Assembly (NCBI GenBank): GCA_001296005.1
Contig: LJHR01000026.1
Coordinates: 144,211 to 208,210 of the forward strand
Length of the DNA stretch: 64,000 bases
Reading direction: 5' to 3'
From: an alpha proteobacterium AAP38
GTDB lineage: Bacteria > Pseudomonadota > Alphaproteobacteria > Azospirillales > Azospirillaceae
Numbering within the stretch: position 1 is the stretch's first letter; every line of letters starts with the position of its first letter. This document shows, one piece after another, positions 27,101-35,396 of the stretch. The notes under the pieces are model-generated. The model saw only the letters and a program-made list of their open reading frames with translations. It ran no database searches and was not told the origin of the DNA. The position numbers and the translations under genes are program-made.

Positions 27101-27452
27101 CGAAGGAACCGTCACGGGTATAATAGCGCTCGCCGGTCGGCACCGAGGTGCCGTTGACTTCCGTCAGGCGGCTGACATTGAAGAAGCCCTGGCCACGGAT
27201 GGCAAGGTTCGTCGTGCGGTCGACCGTTTCGATATTGCCGGCCACGCTGTTGGCATAGCTGGGGCGTGCCACCACACCACCGGGATTGTGCACACGAGCA
27301 TTGGATTGCAGCACCAGGTTCGTGAAAGCGGTGTCGACGCGCTTGTAACCCGTGGTGCGGGCGTTGGCGATATTGTCCGAGATGTGACCAAGGGCGGCGG
27401 CCTGGGCCTGAAGGCCAGAAATGCCGGTGGTCAAGGATCCGAAGATGCTCAT
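24141..27452 (-). CDS. flgE: Flagellar hook protein FlgE, extra-long (1103 residues)
   Basis: The N-terminus (SIFGSLTTGISGLQAQAAALGHISDNIANARTTGYK) and C-terminus (GSNVDIAQEFTKLIVAQRSYTANTRVITTTDEML) are the conserved rod/hook helices. E. coli FlgE is about 400 residues; here an insert of roughly 600 residues carries five or six degenerate modules. Each starts with a G(D/N)xYxVTxNGT pattern, near residues 266, 376, 489, 644, 741 and 831, followed by helix and V(T/S)xSVSGxxLxLT strands. The start has GGGAG 8 bases upstream, and a sigma-54 promoter is at 27495. The opposite strand is open for nearly the whole length because of GC-rich third positions; it is not a gene. Confidence 0.95.
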   Translation of the reverse strand: MSIFGSLTTGISGLQAQAAALGHISDNIANARTTGYKRVDTAFTNLVLQSNARVHNPGGVVARPSYANSVAGNIETVDRTTNLAIRGQGFFNVSRLTEVNGTSVPTGERYYTRDGSFELNDERILVNRSGFALNGYIYSEATNSFSTSATPIQVTADIDSPVPTKSIELRANLPTDPTPGQPIQPTTIQIFDSTGKPRDITLGWRPGQVDGAWRLSVDTPGAVGNLPLSGNLDGFPVSAQSTSLTQGITPRKQIEEVQFTSPNGDGAFKIGDTYRVAINGVEFTETVTTTNSSQLSNLTGVAQSLADKINGAVPPVGVTANVSNGRLRISATTAGDDFTLTTNVNNATPTVNTANAPVTTPATSTQQQQSVITFAGSSVDIGDEFTLNVDNNSTQTYTVKVTAANIGQLKDLNGVVTALAAQVNANSSTEKVIASVTGNTLTLRGTTVGDSFNVGEQAGTTTTAASSSAAQVTEMSYPNRDITDDENDMSVTINGTTITYAPVSGNDMATELATFAADINAQALGVTASVSGTRLVLTADNVNTAFTVSGRDRLMQANVNNAPPADNTTFVSSVQGNITGSRQTQRISITGVPGDVGATYSVTLRSPSTNQVDPISLEGTTTTQPSASASQVTEVSYPSTAPKVGDVYSVTINGTAYNYGPLTQADLDGLPTQPPTTTEALTNLFLPQITSADVTPTVSGNKLVLTGNAVDTPFRVTGTDDLATDPSSQFFDFSTTTATPAVGNRYAVTMNGTTYAVQITEQNIGDFPTPASVLDALVTKVGNDFGAPFTASAIKDDGVTNGILLTAKDASIQLNGTQEVAPNFNRTITYTTTGNEVSLDEIAANLALKVNQESGIPVQATSVGGVITMTSNQDGIPFLGEPSSNIGTTPPHITLNFGGTLPNGEAAKAGTLSSLSSANVGTGNATVSAVTEGGQPAQVSFTVDYGNGPQRITLDLGTFGEATGLTEYEGNAINVTSLLQDGSPQGTFRDVEIRENGDVVANYDNGRRRVIAQVPLVLFNNANALGRETGGTFTETADSGRARFTSTGVNGAGVIAASSIEGSNVDIAQEFTKLIVAQRSYTANTRVITTTDEMLTETINLKR

Positions 27453-27494
27453 GGAAGGGCTCCCGTTGGAGTGATGGCGTGTCGTGGCCTATTG

Positions 27495-27510
27495 AGCAAG
27501 TTCGATGCCA
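27495..27510 (-). promoter_or_regulatory. Sigma-54 promoter of flgE
   Basis: On the minus strand TGGCATCGAACTTGCT fits TGGCACG-N4-TTGCW with 14 of the fixed positions, correct GG/GC spacing. It gives a leader of about 30 bases before the flgE ATG at 27452. Sigma-54 drives hook genes in many alphaproteobacteria. Confidence 0.65.
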
Positions 27511-27658
27511 ACTCCCGAAAAATCTTTAAATCACTGATTTAATTGGATTAACGAAATCCACATGATCGGCATTCCCTGCCCCTTTCCGAGGTAGAAGATG
27601 CTACTGGGCGGATTTTGCCGGGGTAGCGGTGTCTTTTGCCGGGGCCATGCGGACAGAG

Positions 27659-27694
27659 AAGGGGCCGATCCATCGGCGGATGGATCGGCCCCTT
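27659..27694 (-). terminator. Strong hairpin after the flgK-flgL-27744 operon
   Basis: A perfect 15-base stem (AAGGGGCCGATCCAT and complement) with a 6-base loop, 50 bases past the stop of the 27744-28031 gene. On the minus strand it is followed by TTCTCTGTCC. The rest of 27453-27743 holds the flgE leader and promoter. Confidence 0.75.
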
Positions 27695-27743
27695 GGGCAC
27701 TCGCAACCATGAAGTGACGTGACAGCAGCGCCGTCACAGCCGA

Positions 27744-28031
27744 TCAGTTCGGACGCGGCGGGACAGCGAACATGCCCGTGCGCACGTCATTGGCCATCCC
27801 TTCCAGGAATTCAGCCGTCGTGCCCACGCCATGTTTGGCCAGAAGACCATAGACGGCAGCCGTCACGGACATGGTGCCGATCATGTCATAGGGCACGCCT
27901 TCACGGGTGGCATTCACCCAGAAGGCATTGAACTGATCGAACAGGCGGGTACGGATCGCCTCGTCGCCGCTGGGGGCGCTGGCCGGTGCGGGGGCGGCGG
28001 TAAAGCCATTGGGGGGTGCGAAGGCATTCAT
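27744..28031 (-). CDS. Conserved hypothetical protein after flgL
   Basis: A 95-residue protein with an Ala/Pro-rich first 20 residues. An ordered part follows: RTRLFDQFNAFWVNATREGVPYDMIGTMSVTAAVYGLLAKHGVGTTAEFLEGMANDVRTGMF. The pattern is that of a small helical protein without membrane segments or signal. It lies 29 bases after flgL and is probably co-transcribed with flgK and flgL; a strong hairpin ends the unit. The similar size and position of genes in related flagellar operons suggest a flagellar accessory or chaperone, but I cannot name the family. Confidence 0.7.
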   Translation of the reverse strand: MNAFAPPNGFTAAPAPASAPSGDEAIRTRLFDQFNAFWVNATREGVPYDMIGTMSVTAAVYGLLAKHGVGTTAEFLEGMANDVRTGMFAVPPRPN

Positions 28032-28060
28032 TTCTCGGTTCTCCTTCTGATGGATCGGGT

Positions 28061-30151
28061 TCAGGCAAGAAAGTTGATGAGGGACAGGGATTGCATGCGA
28101 CCGGTGATGGTGTAGCTGGCCTGCTGAGTGGACATTGCGGACTGCAGGCGGACGGCCACCTCGTTCTGGTCGATGCCTTCGATGTTGGCCAATTCGCCCT
28201 GGGCCTTGGCGATGGCGTCCTGGTGACGGCTCTGCGTGTTGTCCATGGTGGCCGCCGCATTGACGACGCGGGAATGGACGCCGCGCAGCTGGTTCTGCGC
28301 ATCGGTCAGCAGATTGCGGCCTTCCTCCATCAGCTTGCCATAGTCGCCGGGGCGGTTGATGGCGGCGGTCAGGCGGCGCAGGCCGCTGACAAGCTTCTGG
28401 ATGGCGGGATCATTGCTGCTGACACCGTAATTGACGCTGAGCCCGTCATCGACCTGCAGCTTCGCAATGTCATAGGCCGCCGAAACCTCGCGCGACTTCG
28501 CAAAATCGGTATCGTAGAAGGGCAATCCCGGCGGATTGACGATGCCTTCAAACGTATCCTGCTCTGCCAGGGGCGGCAGGTCGTTGGTGATCAGCCGCGT
28601 CTGGTTGCCGGCATTGTTGATATCGGCTGTCGTCTGAAACTGGCTGTTCACATCCTTGGCGGTGAAGATCAGCTTGGTGTCGTCTGCGGGATCAATGCTG
28701 GCCACCACCGAGGCGGCAGGATCGGCATTGATCTGCACCGCCATCCGCTGCGCCACCCAGTTCGACATGGAGGTGGGGGCGGTGTAGGACGGCACCTGCC
28801 CGGGCGCATCGGTCGGCAGCGGTGCGTTGCCCCGCAGGATGTCGGTGTCACTAGGGCTGATGGCATAGGAATATTTCGTCGGCCCGGCGATGATCACCTG
28901 CGGCGGCGCATTTTCGTTCTGCACGATGGTGCGGGAACCGATGGAGATGTTGAACACATCGCCCACATCGGCTTCCGTGCCATGGAACTTCACATTGTCG
29001 ATCTGCCGCTGCGTCTCGCTGGCTTCCTGCACCGTGTAGGGCGCCTGGGAAGCATCGACGGCGTCCGGCGCGGTCAGCACCACATTCTCATGCGTGCCAT
29101 TGTCATAGACACGGCTGGTCAGCGTGAACTTTTCCTTCACGTCATTGGCCGTGGCTGTGACAATCCCGTTGGAGACCGACAGGGTCACATTGAAGGGCGG
29201 GTCGCTGAACTGACGTATCTGGTCAACCAGGCCGGTGCCGGTATCGTTGGAAAACACCTCGTCCAGCGACTTCTCATTCCCCGTCGTGACATAGGTGAAA
29301 CGCTTGCCATTCAGGATCATCTCGTAGGTTTCGCCAGCGTCCCCACGCTCGCCCACCAGGGTGGTGCGGGTAATCTGCTTGGCCGCAACGATATCGTCCA
29401 CCGGCTTGGTATTGTAGCGGGAGCCCGAGAACAGGTAGCGGTCGCCGACCCGTTCATTCAGCAGGGATTCCAGTTCCACGGTCATGCCGCGGATCACTTC
29501 GCGCGTCGAGGCCATGTCGGGCCAGGAGACATCGAAGGACGAAATGCCCGACCCTTCCAGGCTCTCGATATTCAGCTTGATGACGGCGCCATCGCCGGGG
29601 CCACCGGAAATGGTGAAGCGGTCAGCGTCCACCTGCGGCGGCACCTGCTTCATGTTGACGGTATTGACGGCGCGGCCGCCCAGCCCGTCGGTGACGGTGA
29701 TATCGAAGCTGCCCTTCGGCCCGGTCTGGCTGGGCACTGCGGAGATGGTGTAGGTGGCCTCGGCCTTGAACTTGCTGTTGATATCGTCCACCGACACCTT
29801 CATGGCGCCTGCGGACTGGTTGGTGACGCTGCTGATGCGCGTGGCGCCCGGTCCCTGCGGTAGGCGTGTAGTGCTGGACAATTCCGACGCCATGTCGGCC
29901 ATACGGTCCATCAGCGTGTCGTATGACTTCACGCGGGTCATCGTCTGGTCGATGGTCTGGGAATAGGCCTGACGGCGCACCAGTTCGGATTTCAGGTCCA
30001 GAAGGCGCTGTGACTGCGTGCCGAAGAAGGCCACATCCTGCGACTTCTTGCCCGTGTTGAGCTGGGTCGAGAGATCGTCGATCGCCGACTGCCCGCCCGT
30101 GAGCGTGCGGATGGTGTTGATATAGCTGCCATAGCTGCTGATGCGGGTCAT
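28061..30151 (-). CDS. flgL: Flagellar hook-filament junction protein FlgL, long (696 residues)
   Basis: The N-terminus (RISSYGSYINTIRTLTGGQSAIDDLSTQLNTGKKSQDVAFFG) and C-terminus (DNTQSRHQDAIAKAQGELANIEGIDQNEVAVRLQSAMSTQQASYTITGRMQSLSLINFL) are the junction-protein helices. E. coli FlgL has 317 residues; here the middle is expanded. The sequence GETYEMILNGKRFTYVTTGNEKSLDEV near residues 275-300 nearly copies a FlgE module with TTGNEVSLDEI near 831. This indicates shared modules between hook and junction proteins. The ATG overlaps the flgK stop (ATGA), so the two are coupled. The antisense strand is open through GC skew but has no support. Confidence 0.92.
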   Translation of the reverse strand: MTRISSYGSYINTIRTLTGGQSAIDDLSTQLNTGKKSQDVAFFGTQSQRLLDLKSELVRRQAYSQTIDQTMTRVKSYDTLMDRMADMASELSSTTRLPQGPGATRISSVTNQSAGAMKVSVDDINSKFKAEATYTISAVPSQTGPKGSFDITVTDGLGGRAVNTVNMKQVPPQVDADRFTISGGPGDGAVIKLNIESLEGSGISSFDVSWPDMASTREVIRGMTVELESLLNERVGDRYLFSGSRYNTKPVDDIVAAKQITRTTLVGERGDAGETYEMILNGKRFTYVTTGNEKSLDEVFSNDTGTGLVDQIRQFSDPPFNVTLSVSNGIVTATANDVKEKFTLTSRVYDNGTHENVVLTAPDAVDASQAPYTVQEASETQRQIDNVKFHGTEADVGDVFNISIGSRTIVQNENAPPQVIIAGPTKYSYAISPSDTDILRGNAPLPTDAPGQVPSYTAPTSMSNWVAQRMAVQINADPAASVVASIDPADDTKLIFTAKDVNSQFQTTADINNAGNQTRLITNDLPPLAEQDTFEGIVNPPGLPFYDTDFAKSREVSAAYDIAKLQVDDGLSVNYGVSSNDPAIQKLVSGLRRLTAAINRPGDYGKLMEEGRNLLTDAQNQLRGVHSRVVNAAATMDNTQSRHQDAIAKAQGELANIEGIDQNEVAVRLQSAMSTQQASYTITGRMQSLSLINFLA

Positions 30152-31554
30152 CTGACGATCCCCTCGATGGCATCCAACATATTGTTGACCGTCTGCATCA
30201 CGCGGGCGGCGGCGGAATAGTTGCGCTGGAGCACCTGCAACATGGCGATCTCTTCATCCATGTTAACGCCGGTATTGTTCTTGTACCGGCCTTCCAGCTG
30301 CGCCTTGAAATCGGTGGCGATGGTGGCCTGCTCGCTGGCAACCTTCTGGTTGCTGCTCCACTGCGCGATGACGGTGGAAACCATGGAGCCATAGGACAGG
30401 CCAGTGGCCCGCAGCCCGTCGGCATTGATGGTGCGGCCAGCGGCGTTCATCGCATCAGCCACACCCGCTGCGGCACTGGCCTTCACGGTATAGTCACCCG
30501 AAAGAAGGCCGGGATTGATCTCGATATTGCCGGCGCCGGTCCCGATGAAGAACCGGTTCGGCAACTCGCCATCGCCAACGGGATTGGCGCTGTTATAGGC
30601 GTCGGCGAAGCTGGTCGGCTCGCCCGGCTTGGTCGATCCCAGGAAAGCTTCGGCAATGGCCTGGGTCTGAGAGCGCAGCTTGCGCAGGATTTCGGCGCCG
30701 GGCAGGTTGGATGCGGGCTGCGGCGGGTCCTGTACCGACCCGTCGGTACGCAGTTCCAGCAGGGCGCCCAGCTTGCCGTCACGCACCATGCCCGTCAGGT
30801 CACGGTCGGATGCCGAGGAACGCAGCTGGCCATTGTCATAGGTGAACTTCACCGGGGCCGCATCCAGCAGGGACACGCCCGACGTCGTGAAGATCGACAG
30901 CTTGCCATCCGCCCGCTCCACGGTGCGGATGCTCATCATCCCGGCCACTTCGCGCACCAGGGCGTCGCGGCGATCCTCCATCTCCATGGTCGGATCACCA
31001 GCGCCACGCGTCACCAGGATGTTGGTGTTCAACTGATCGATGGAGGACAGGGCCGAATTCAGCTGATCCACCGACTGGTTGATGTCGGTATCCAGCTGCT
31101 TCTCGATGCTGTTGATACCCTCATTCAGGCGGCGCAGCTCGCGCGCCAGATCTTCGCCATGGACGACGATCTGGCCCTGGGCAACGGTGCTTTCCGGGGT
31201 GGCGGCCAGTTCTTTCCAGGCTGTTTCAAACTTGTCCAGCGCGTCGGTTACAGGCGGCTTGCCCGCCGTCGTGCCCAACAGGTCGGTCGCTTTGCGCATG
31301 TAATCAGCCGTGGTCGTCGCACCGGATTCCTCCGAAATGGTCTGTTCCAGCTGCACACGCAGCGCCACATCGACCTGGCGCTTGTACTGGGCGATGCCGG
31401 TGCCGCCCTGATTGTCAGAGGTCTGCTCCAGCGAATGCCGGGACCGGTTGGGATCATCCGCCTTGGCCACATTCTCAGCAACCAGCCCCAGCTGCCCTTG
31501 GATCAGGCGCAGGCCGTTGCTTGAGTTGTTGAGGACGCCAAACAGGCTGGTCAT
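30148..31554 (-). CDS. flgK: Flagellar hook-associated protein FlgK
   Basis: A 468-residue protein beginning TSLFGVLNNSSNGLRLIQGQLGLVAENVAKADDPN, the FlgK N-terminal helix, with NINQSVDQLNSALSSIDQLNTNILVTRGAGDPTMEMEDRRDALVREVAGM in the middle and a C-terminal NTGVNMDEEIAMLQVLQRNYSAAARVMQTVNNML. FlgK joins hook to filament with FlgL. I chose ATG 31554 over an in-frame start 15 codons upstream, as it begins the conserved helix. A sigma-54 promoter lies at 31620. First gene of the flgK-flgL operon. Confidence 0.93.
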   Translation of the reverse strand: MTSLFGVLNNSSNGLRLIQGQLGLVAENVAKADDPNRSRHSLEQTSDNQGGTGIAQYKRQVDVALRVQLEQTISEESGATTTADYMRKATDLLGTTAGKPPVTDALDKFETAWKELAATPESTVAQGQIVVHGEDLARELRRLNEGINSIEKQLDTDINQSVDQLNSALSSIDQLNTNILVTRGAGDPTMEMEDRRDALVREVAGMMSIRTVERADGKLSIFTTSGVSLLDAAPVKFTYDNGQLRSSASDRDLTGMVRDGKLGALLELRTDGSVQDPPQPASNLPGAEILRKLRSQTQAIAEAFLGSTKPGEPTSFADAYNSANPVGDGELPNRFFIGTGAGNIEINPGLLSGDYTVKASAAAGVADAMNAAGRTINADGLRATGLSYGSMVSTVIAQWSSNQKVASEQATIATDFKAQLEGRYKNNTGVNMDEEIAMLQVLQRNYSAAARVMQTVNNMLDAIEGIVR

Positions 31555-31619
31555 CGGACGGGTCCCTTGTACCGGCGAAATGCCAGGACCGATCCCCATG
31601 ACCGGCCCGCCCTGTCATC

Positions 31620-31635
31620 TGCAACAGGCGGGCCA
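31620..31635 (-). promoter_or_regulatory. Sigma-54 promoter of flgK operon
   Basis: TGGCCCGCCTGTTGCA on the minus strand matches TGGCACG-N4-TTGCW with one mismatch and correct spacing. It predicts a leader of about 55 bases before flgK ATG 31554. Confidence 0.7.
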
Positions 31636-31809
31636 ACTTTGACGTTGTGAGGATTTACAAGGGTTTGCGCAGATTTCAGGGCGGTCGATATGACCCCTGG
31701 GCAGAATCTGCCGGATGGAAAAATCCGGAAACGGCAAGGATGGCCGGGTACCGAAACAAAAAGCCCCCGCCGGTGGGCAGGGGCTTCATGATCGGCTGGA
31801 AGGTCAGGG

Positions 31810-32115
31810 TCAGGCGGAATGAACCGCCGCCGACAGCAGTGACAGACGGCTGCGCACGATCTGTTCGGCCAGCAGCCAATGTTCGACATCACGGCCCGGC
31901 GGCTGCCCTTCCGACAGCCATAGTAGATAGGCTTCTTCGGCCACCTGATCGGTGGTCGGCTCTACCGCGATGGCCACCGAGGCCACGGGGGCCGGATCGA
32001 CCTTCTTGGCACGGGGCTTGGCCGGGGCCTTGGCCTTCTTCACCGGCGGCGGGGCGGGAACGGTTTCGGTCTCGGGAACGGAAAGGGCTTCGGACTTGGC
32101 GGATTTGCGCGGCAT
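31810..32115 (-). CDS. DUF2934-type protein
   Basis: A 101-residue protein. The first ~55 residues are Lys/Ala/Pro-rich (PPVKKAKAPAKPRAKKVD), and the C-terminal part AEEAYLLWLSEGQPPGRDVEHWLLAEQIVRSR fits the short DUF2934 motif (A-LW-EG-P-G-D--HW--AE). The function of the family is unknown; many members have basic tails that could bind nucleic acid. The ATG at 32115 begins MPRKSAKSE; an ATG further upstream would only add non-conserved residues. It stands alone between flgK and the methyltransferase. Confidence 0.75.
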   Translation of the reverse strand: MPRKSAKSEALSVPETETVPAPPPVKKAKAPAKPRAKKVDPAPVASVAIAVEPTTDQVAEEAYLLWLSEGQPPGRDVEHWLLAEQIVRSRLSLLSAAVHSA

Positions 32116-32241
32116 GGGGCTATCTCTCCATCGCAGGGAACCAAGCGGACTGGGCGCAGGAAGATGGTGCACTGCAACCGCAGAAATTTCCACTCCCTTC
32201 CTTTGGATTGCCTCGAAATTTCCGCAAGTCCGCCCTTCTTA

Positions 32242-33732
32242 TTACGGCACTGCACCCAAAGCGTGCAGCACCGGCAGCCGACGCCGGGCAAAGGATTCCC
32301 ACCGCTCGGCCAGTTCGGCCTTGTGCCGCTCCGCATTCGTGATCGGCTTGCCATCACGCAGCACCCGCTGACCCAGAGCTTCCAGCGTCGTGAAGGCATG
32401 CATCACCGGCTCCTTTCCCTGCTGCATCGCCGCCAGGAACAGCTTGCCCAGCCTGTCGACCGCTACGCCGCCACCCGTCACGGGGCTGGCCAAGGCCGGC
32501 ATGCGGTCTGCCGATGCGGCATCCGTAAGCAGCATTGCGTTCAGCCGCGCGCACGCGTCCCGGCGCTGATCATCGCCATCAGGCGGCAGGGCCGGTGCGA
32601 TCAGGTCCAGCGCCTTCAGGGCGGCCAACGCCGCCGGCCCCTCCCCCCCAACCTGCGCCAACAGGGCAACCTCATCCATCGGCCCCGCCTGCAACGCCGT
32701 CAGTATGGCGTGCGCCGCGTCAAAAGGTACCTCCAGGGGTCGCGTGGCCGGCGTCGCCCGGCGGGGCAGGTCACGCGGATGGCCCAGCGCCGCCCAGCGC
32801 CTGTGCACTGCCGGACACGCCGATCCGCCATCCCGGATGAACAGGTCGCGGCGGAAGGGCCGGTTGGTGACATAGTCGCGCAGCAACTCCCTGAAATCGG
32901 GATCATCGGCTGCCTCCCTCCCCCCAACGGTAAGGATGGCATCCGCCAGCCCCTCCTCCTCCCACCGGTCTGCCGCCCGCACCTGCGCGGCCAGCCGCAG
33001 ACCGGCGGGGGCCAGGGCCTGTGCCAGATCCGTGAAATAGGTCGGGTGCCAGCTCTCATTGAAATATTCATGCGCCAGATAATCGACGGGCCGTTCCAGC
33101 AGAGCATCCAGGCGGGTCGTCGCCGTCGGGTTCACCCGGAAGTACCCGGCCTCCTGTGCCCGCAGCCGCTCCGCCAGGGCCAGGGAACCGGTGATACGCT
33201 CCGCCAAACTCCCCTGCCCCCGCCGCGCCGATGCCAGCATCAATTCCCGTAGCGGCAGATACTGCGCCCAACCGGGCAGGACATTATAGCCGAGATAGAC
33301 GACCCCGCCGGGCTTCAGATGCCGGTCCAGAAAGACCACGATCTCCGCCCGCTGATGCGGCCCCACCCAGGACCAGACGCCATGCAGGGCCACGACATCA
33401 AAGGCGGGAAGGTCGCTGTCGGCATAATCGGCAAAGCCCAGCGGGCTGACCGTCAGGTTCGACAGGCCCGCCCCATCGGCCAGCCATCGCGCATGGGCCA
33501 CATGGTCCGGGTTGATATCATTGCCCCAGAACCGCGCCTGCGGGTTGGCGGCGGCCAGCAGGGCCAGGCTGAACCCCTGACCAAAGCCCAGCTCACAATA
33601 ATCAAACGCTTGCCCCGGCCGGATCGGCGACCGACAGCCCAGCGCCTCGGCCATGGGCCAGGGCTGCAACTCCGCATGGAAGCTGTAGGTATAGCCGATT
33701 TCCGTGACGTACCCGTCCGTCCAGCCCCGCAT
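32242..33732 (-). CDS. Class I SAM-dependent methyltransferase with regulatory domain
   Basis: The 496-residue protein begins with a methyltransferase fold: FDYCELGFGQGFSLALLAAANP as the SAM-binding motif I near residues 43-64, and the acidic motif II WGNDINPDHVAHAR near 69-82. VVALHGVWSWVGP and KPGGVVYLGYNVLPGW follow. From about residue 230 a longer alpha-helical region resembles the methyltransferase regulatory domain (PF10119 type). Members are often next to TPR/glycan genes and may methylate sugars or proteins. The substrate is unknown. A perfect iteron copy lies inside this gene at 32920. It is divergent from tdk. Confidence 0.8.
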   Translation of the reverse strand: MRGWTDGYVTEIGYTYSFHAELQPWPMAEALGCRSPIRPGQAFDYCELGFGQGFSLALLAAANPQARFWGNDINPDHVAHARWLADGAGLSNLTVSPLGFADYADSDLPAFDVVALHGVWSWVGPHQRAEIVVFLDRHLKPGGVVYLGYNVLPGWAQYLPLRELMLASARRGQGSLAERITGSLALAERLRAQEAGYFRVNPTATTRLDALLERPVDYLAHEYFNESWHPTYFTDLAQALAPAGLRLAAQVRAADRWEEEGLADAILTVGGREAADDPDFRELLRDYVTNRPFRRDLFIRDGGSACPAVHRRWAALGHPRDLPRRATPATRPLEVPFDAAHAILTALQAGPMDEVALLAQVGGEGPAALAALKALDLIAPALPPDGDDQRRDACARLNAMLLTDAASADRMPALASPVTGGGVAVDRLGKLFLAAMQQGKEPVMHAFTTLEALGQRVLRDGKPITNAERHKAELAERWESFARRRLPVLHALGAVP

Positions 33733-33957
33733 GATCCCTTCCCTGCGCTATCCATGCCTGTCCACAGGCATGGCCTTCCTGTTCCCTCAATCGCCGGGCG
33801 CCGCCGTACGGCGGCTTGGCTCACGGCACCATGGGGTGCCGCGGCGGCAGTCACCGCCGGGGCAATCCCGATACCGGGACTGCCCTACCCCTGTTTTCAT
33901 GGCATGAAGCCGTGAACTCGGCTATGGAAAGCCCCGGCCCATCGACAGGAAACAGGC

Positions 33958-34542
33958 ATGCGCTACGGAAAGCTGGAAGTCATCTGCGGACCCATGTTCT
34001 CGGGCAAGTCCACGGAGATCCTGAAGCGCGCCATCTGGTACACGCACGGCACCGGTTCCCACATCATGCTGCTGAAGCCGGCTTTTGATGTGCGTTATGC
34101 AGAGAACCGGGTGGTCAATCATGACGGCATCGGCTTCGATGCCATGCCCATCACCCGCATGCCGGCCATCGCCGACAGTATCAAAGCAGTCTTCATCGAC
34201 GAGGTGCAGTTCTGCGTCGATCCGCATTACCATGGCGACGTGGTGGAGGATGTACGCAGCCTGCTGCACCGGGGCATTGATGTTGCCGTATCTGGCCTGG
34301 ACATGGATTGGCGCGGTCGGGCCTTCCCCGTAACGGCCACCCTGGCCGCCATGGCCGACGGCCTGTGGAAACTGAAATCCCGCTGCGCCGTGTGCGGGCA
34401 TGAAGCGCACAAGACCTTCAAGAAGCACCGCAACGACCGTACCGTCGAACTGGGCCAAGCGGACCTGTACGAACCCCGCTGCAACGCCCACTGGCACGAT
34501 CACAGCGAGGCGTCGGGCCGGGAACTGTCATTGGATTTGTAA
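33958..34542 (+). CDS. tdk: Thymidine kinase
   Basis: A 194-residue type II thymidine kinase: P-loop GPMFSGKST at residues 10-18, DEVQF near 80-84, and a C-terminal zinc site with CAVCG and PRC-H residues. It phosphorylates thymidine to dTMP in the salvage pathway. Length and motif spacing are normal. AGGAAACAGGC sits just before the ATG. A housekeeping-type gene on this replicon supports a chromid, although salvage kinases are not essential. Neighbour ychJ-like gene follows 75 bases later. Confidence 0.93.
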   Translation: MRYGKLEVICGPMFSGKSTEILKRAIWYTHGTGSHIMLLKPAFDVRYAENRVVNHDGIGFDAMPITRMPAIADSIKAVFIDEVQFCVDPHYHGDVVEDVRSLLHRGIDVAVSGLDMDWRGRAFPVTATLAAMADGLWKLKSRCAVCGHEAHKTFKKHRNDRTVELGQADLYEPRCNAHWHDHSEASGRELSLDL

Positions 34543-34617
34543 TAAGCGCACTGGTGAAGGTCACGATGATGCGCTATCCCGCCCTTCAGCAAACGTCTTT
34601 CAGGAACGAGTGAGAAA

Positions 34618-35094
34618 ATGAGCAAGTGCCCCTGCGACAGCGGTCGTGAATTTGATGCCTGCTGCGGCCCCTATCTGGCCCGCACCACACCGGCCCCGAC
34701 GCCCGAAGCGCTGATGCGTTCGCGCTATACGGCGTTCGCCAAGCAGGACATCAAGTATCTGGGCGAAACCCTGCTGCCGGGCACGCAGGATGATTTCGAC
34801 GCTGAACAGGTCACCGAGTGGGCGTCCAAGAGCATCTGGACGGGCCTGGAGGTGCGTTCCACCGCCGATGGTCAGACCGCTGACGAAGCGTTTGTGGAGT
34901 TCGTGGCCAAGTTCACGATGGATGGCAAGGACCTGATCCACCACGAAACCGGCCGCTTCAAGAACCAAGATGGCCGCTGGTGGTATGTGGACGGCGTCAT
35001 GGGCCAGCGCCCGCGCACCGTGCAGAAGGTGGGGCGCAACGATCCCTGTACCTGCGGATCGGGCAAGAAGTACAAGAAGTGCTGCGGCGCCTGA
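34618..35094 (+). CDS. YchJ-family (UPF0225) protein with two SEC-C motifs
   Basis: A 158-residue protein with a zinc-binding SEC-C motif at each end: [14 protein letters not shown] (residues 4-17) and [16 protein letters not shown] (about 142-157). Between them is the NTF2-like YchJ domain with [17 protein letters not shown] and [12 protein letters not shown] and [18 protein letters not shown]. The molecular function of YchJ is not established. Length matches the family. RBS AGGAACGAG precedes the ATG. It may be co-expressed with tdk. Confidence 0.9.
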   Translation: MSKCPCDSGREFDACCGPYLARTTPAPTPEALMRSRYTAFAKQDIKYLGETLLPGTQDDFDAEQVTEWASKSIWTGLEVRSTADGQTADEAFVEFVAKFTMDGKDLIHHETGRFKNQDGRWWYVDGVMGQRPRTVQKVGRNDPCTCGSGKKYKKCCGA

Positions 35095-35185
35095 TAGGCA
35101 CTACCTATCATCACAATCTGATCAATCGATTTCCCTGTTGCGATCCTTTCTGCCATCCTGAAACACACAGGATGGAGGAAGGATC

Positions 35186-35356
35186 ATGGCAACCAAGTCC
35201 CTGGAAAAACTGATACAGTCACTGCGTCAGCATGGGGCGGGACTGTCTTCGGAAAATGGCCGTTTGGTCATTGAAGGTTCGGCGCCAGCGGATATCTTGA
35301 TGCAAGCGCACCGTCACCGTAAAGCACTGGCGGCGATTGTGCGCGCCCGTTCCTGA
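35186..35356 (+). CDS. Small protein resembling TubC N-terminal docking domain
   Basis: A 56-residue protein (MATKSLEKLIQSLRQHG at the start), preceded by a strong GGAGGAAGG ribosome site. The pattern LIQSLRQHGAGLSSENGRLVIEGSAPADILMQAHRHRKALAAIV matches the TubC_N docking fold: helix, two short strands, then helix. That fold is usually found at the start of nonribosomal peptide or polyketide proteins, where it mediates subunit contacts. Here it is alone and no such synthase is in the window, so its role is unknown. It ends 40 bases before the probable hemH start; the hemH frame overlaps its 3' end if hemH starts earlier. Confidence 0.7.
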   Translation: MATKSLEKLIQSLRQHGAGLSSENGRLVIEGSAPADILMQAHRHRKALAAIVRARS

Positions 35357-35396
35357 CCAGGGCGGGCTCCCCTTCCCTGTCAGAGTATGTCCCGAA

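Noticed and set aside
24009..27542. An 1177-codon open frame opposite flgE
   Set aside because: It mirrors flgE over its full length, has no ribosome site or family motif, and results from GC-rich third codon positions.
28016..29863. A 615-codon open frame opposite flgL
   Set aside because: Same reason: antisense to a clear flagellar gene with no recognisable domains.
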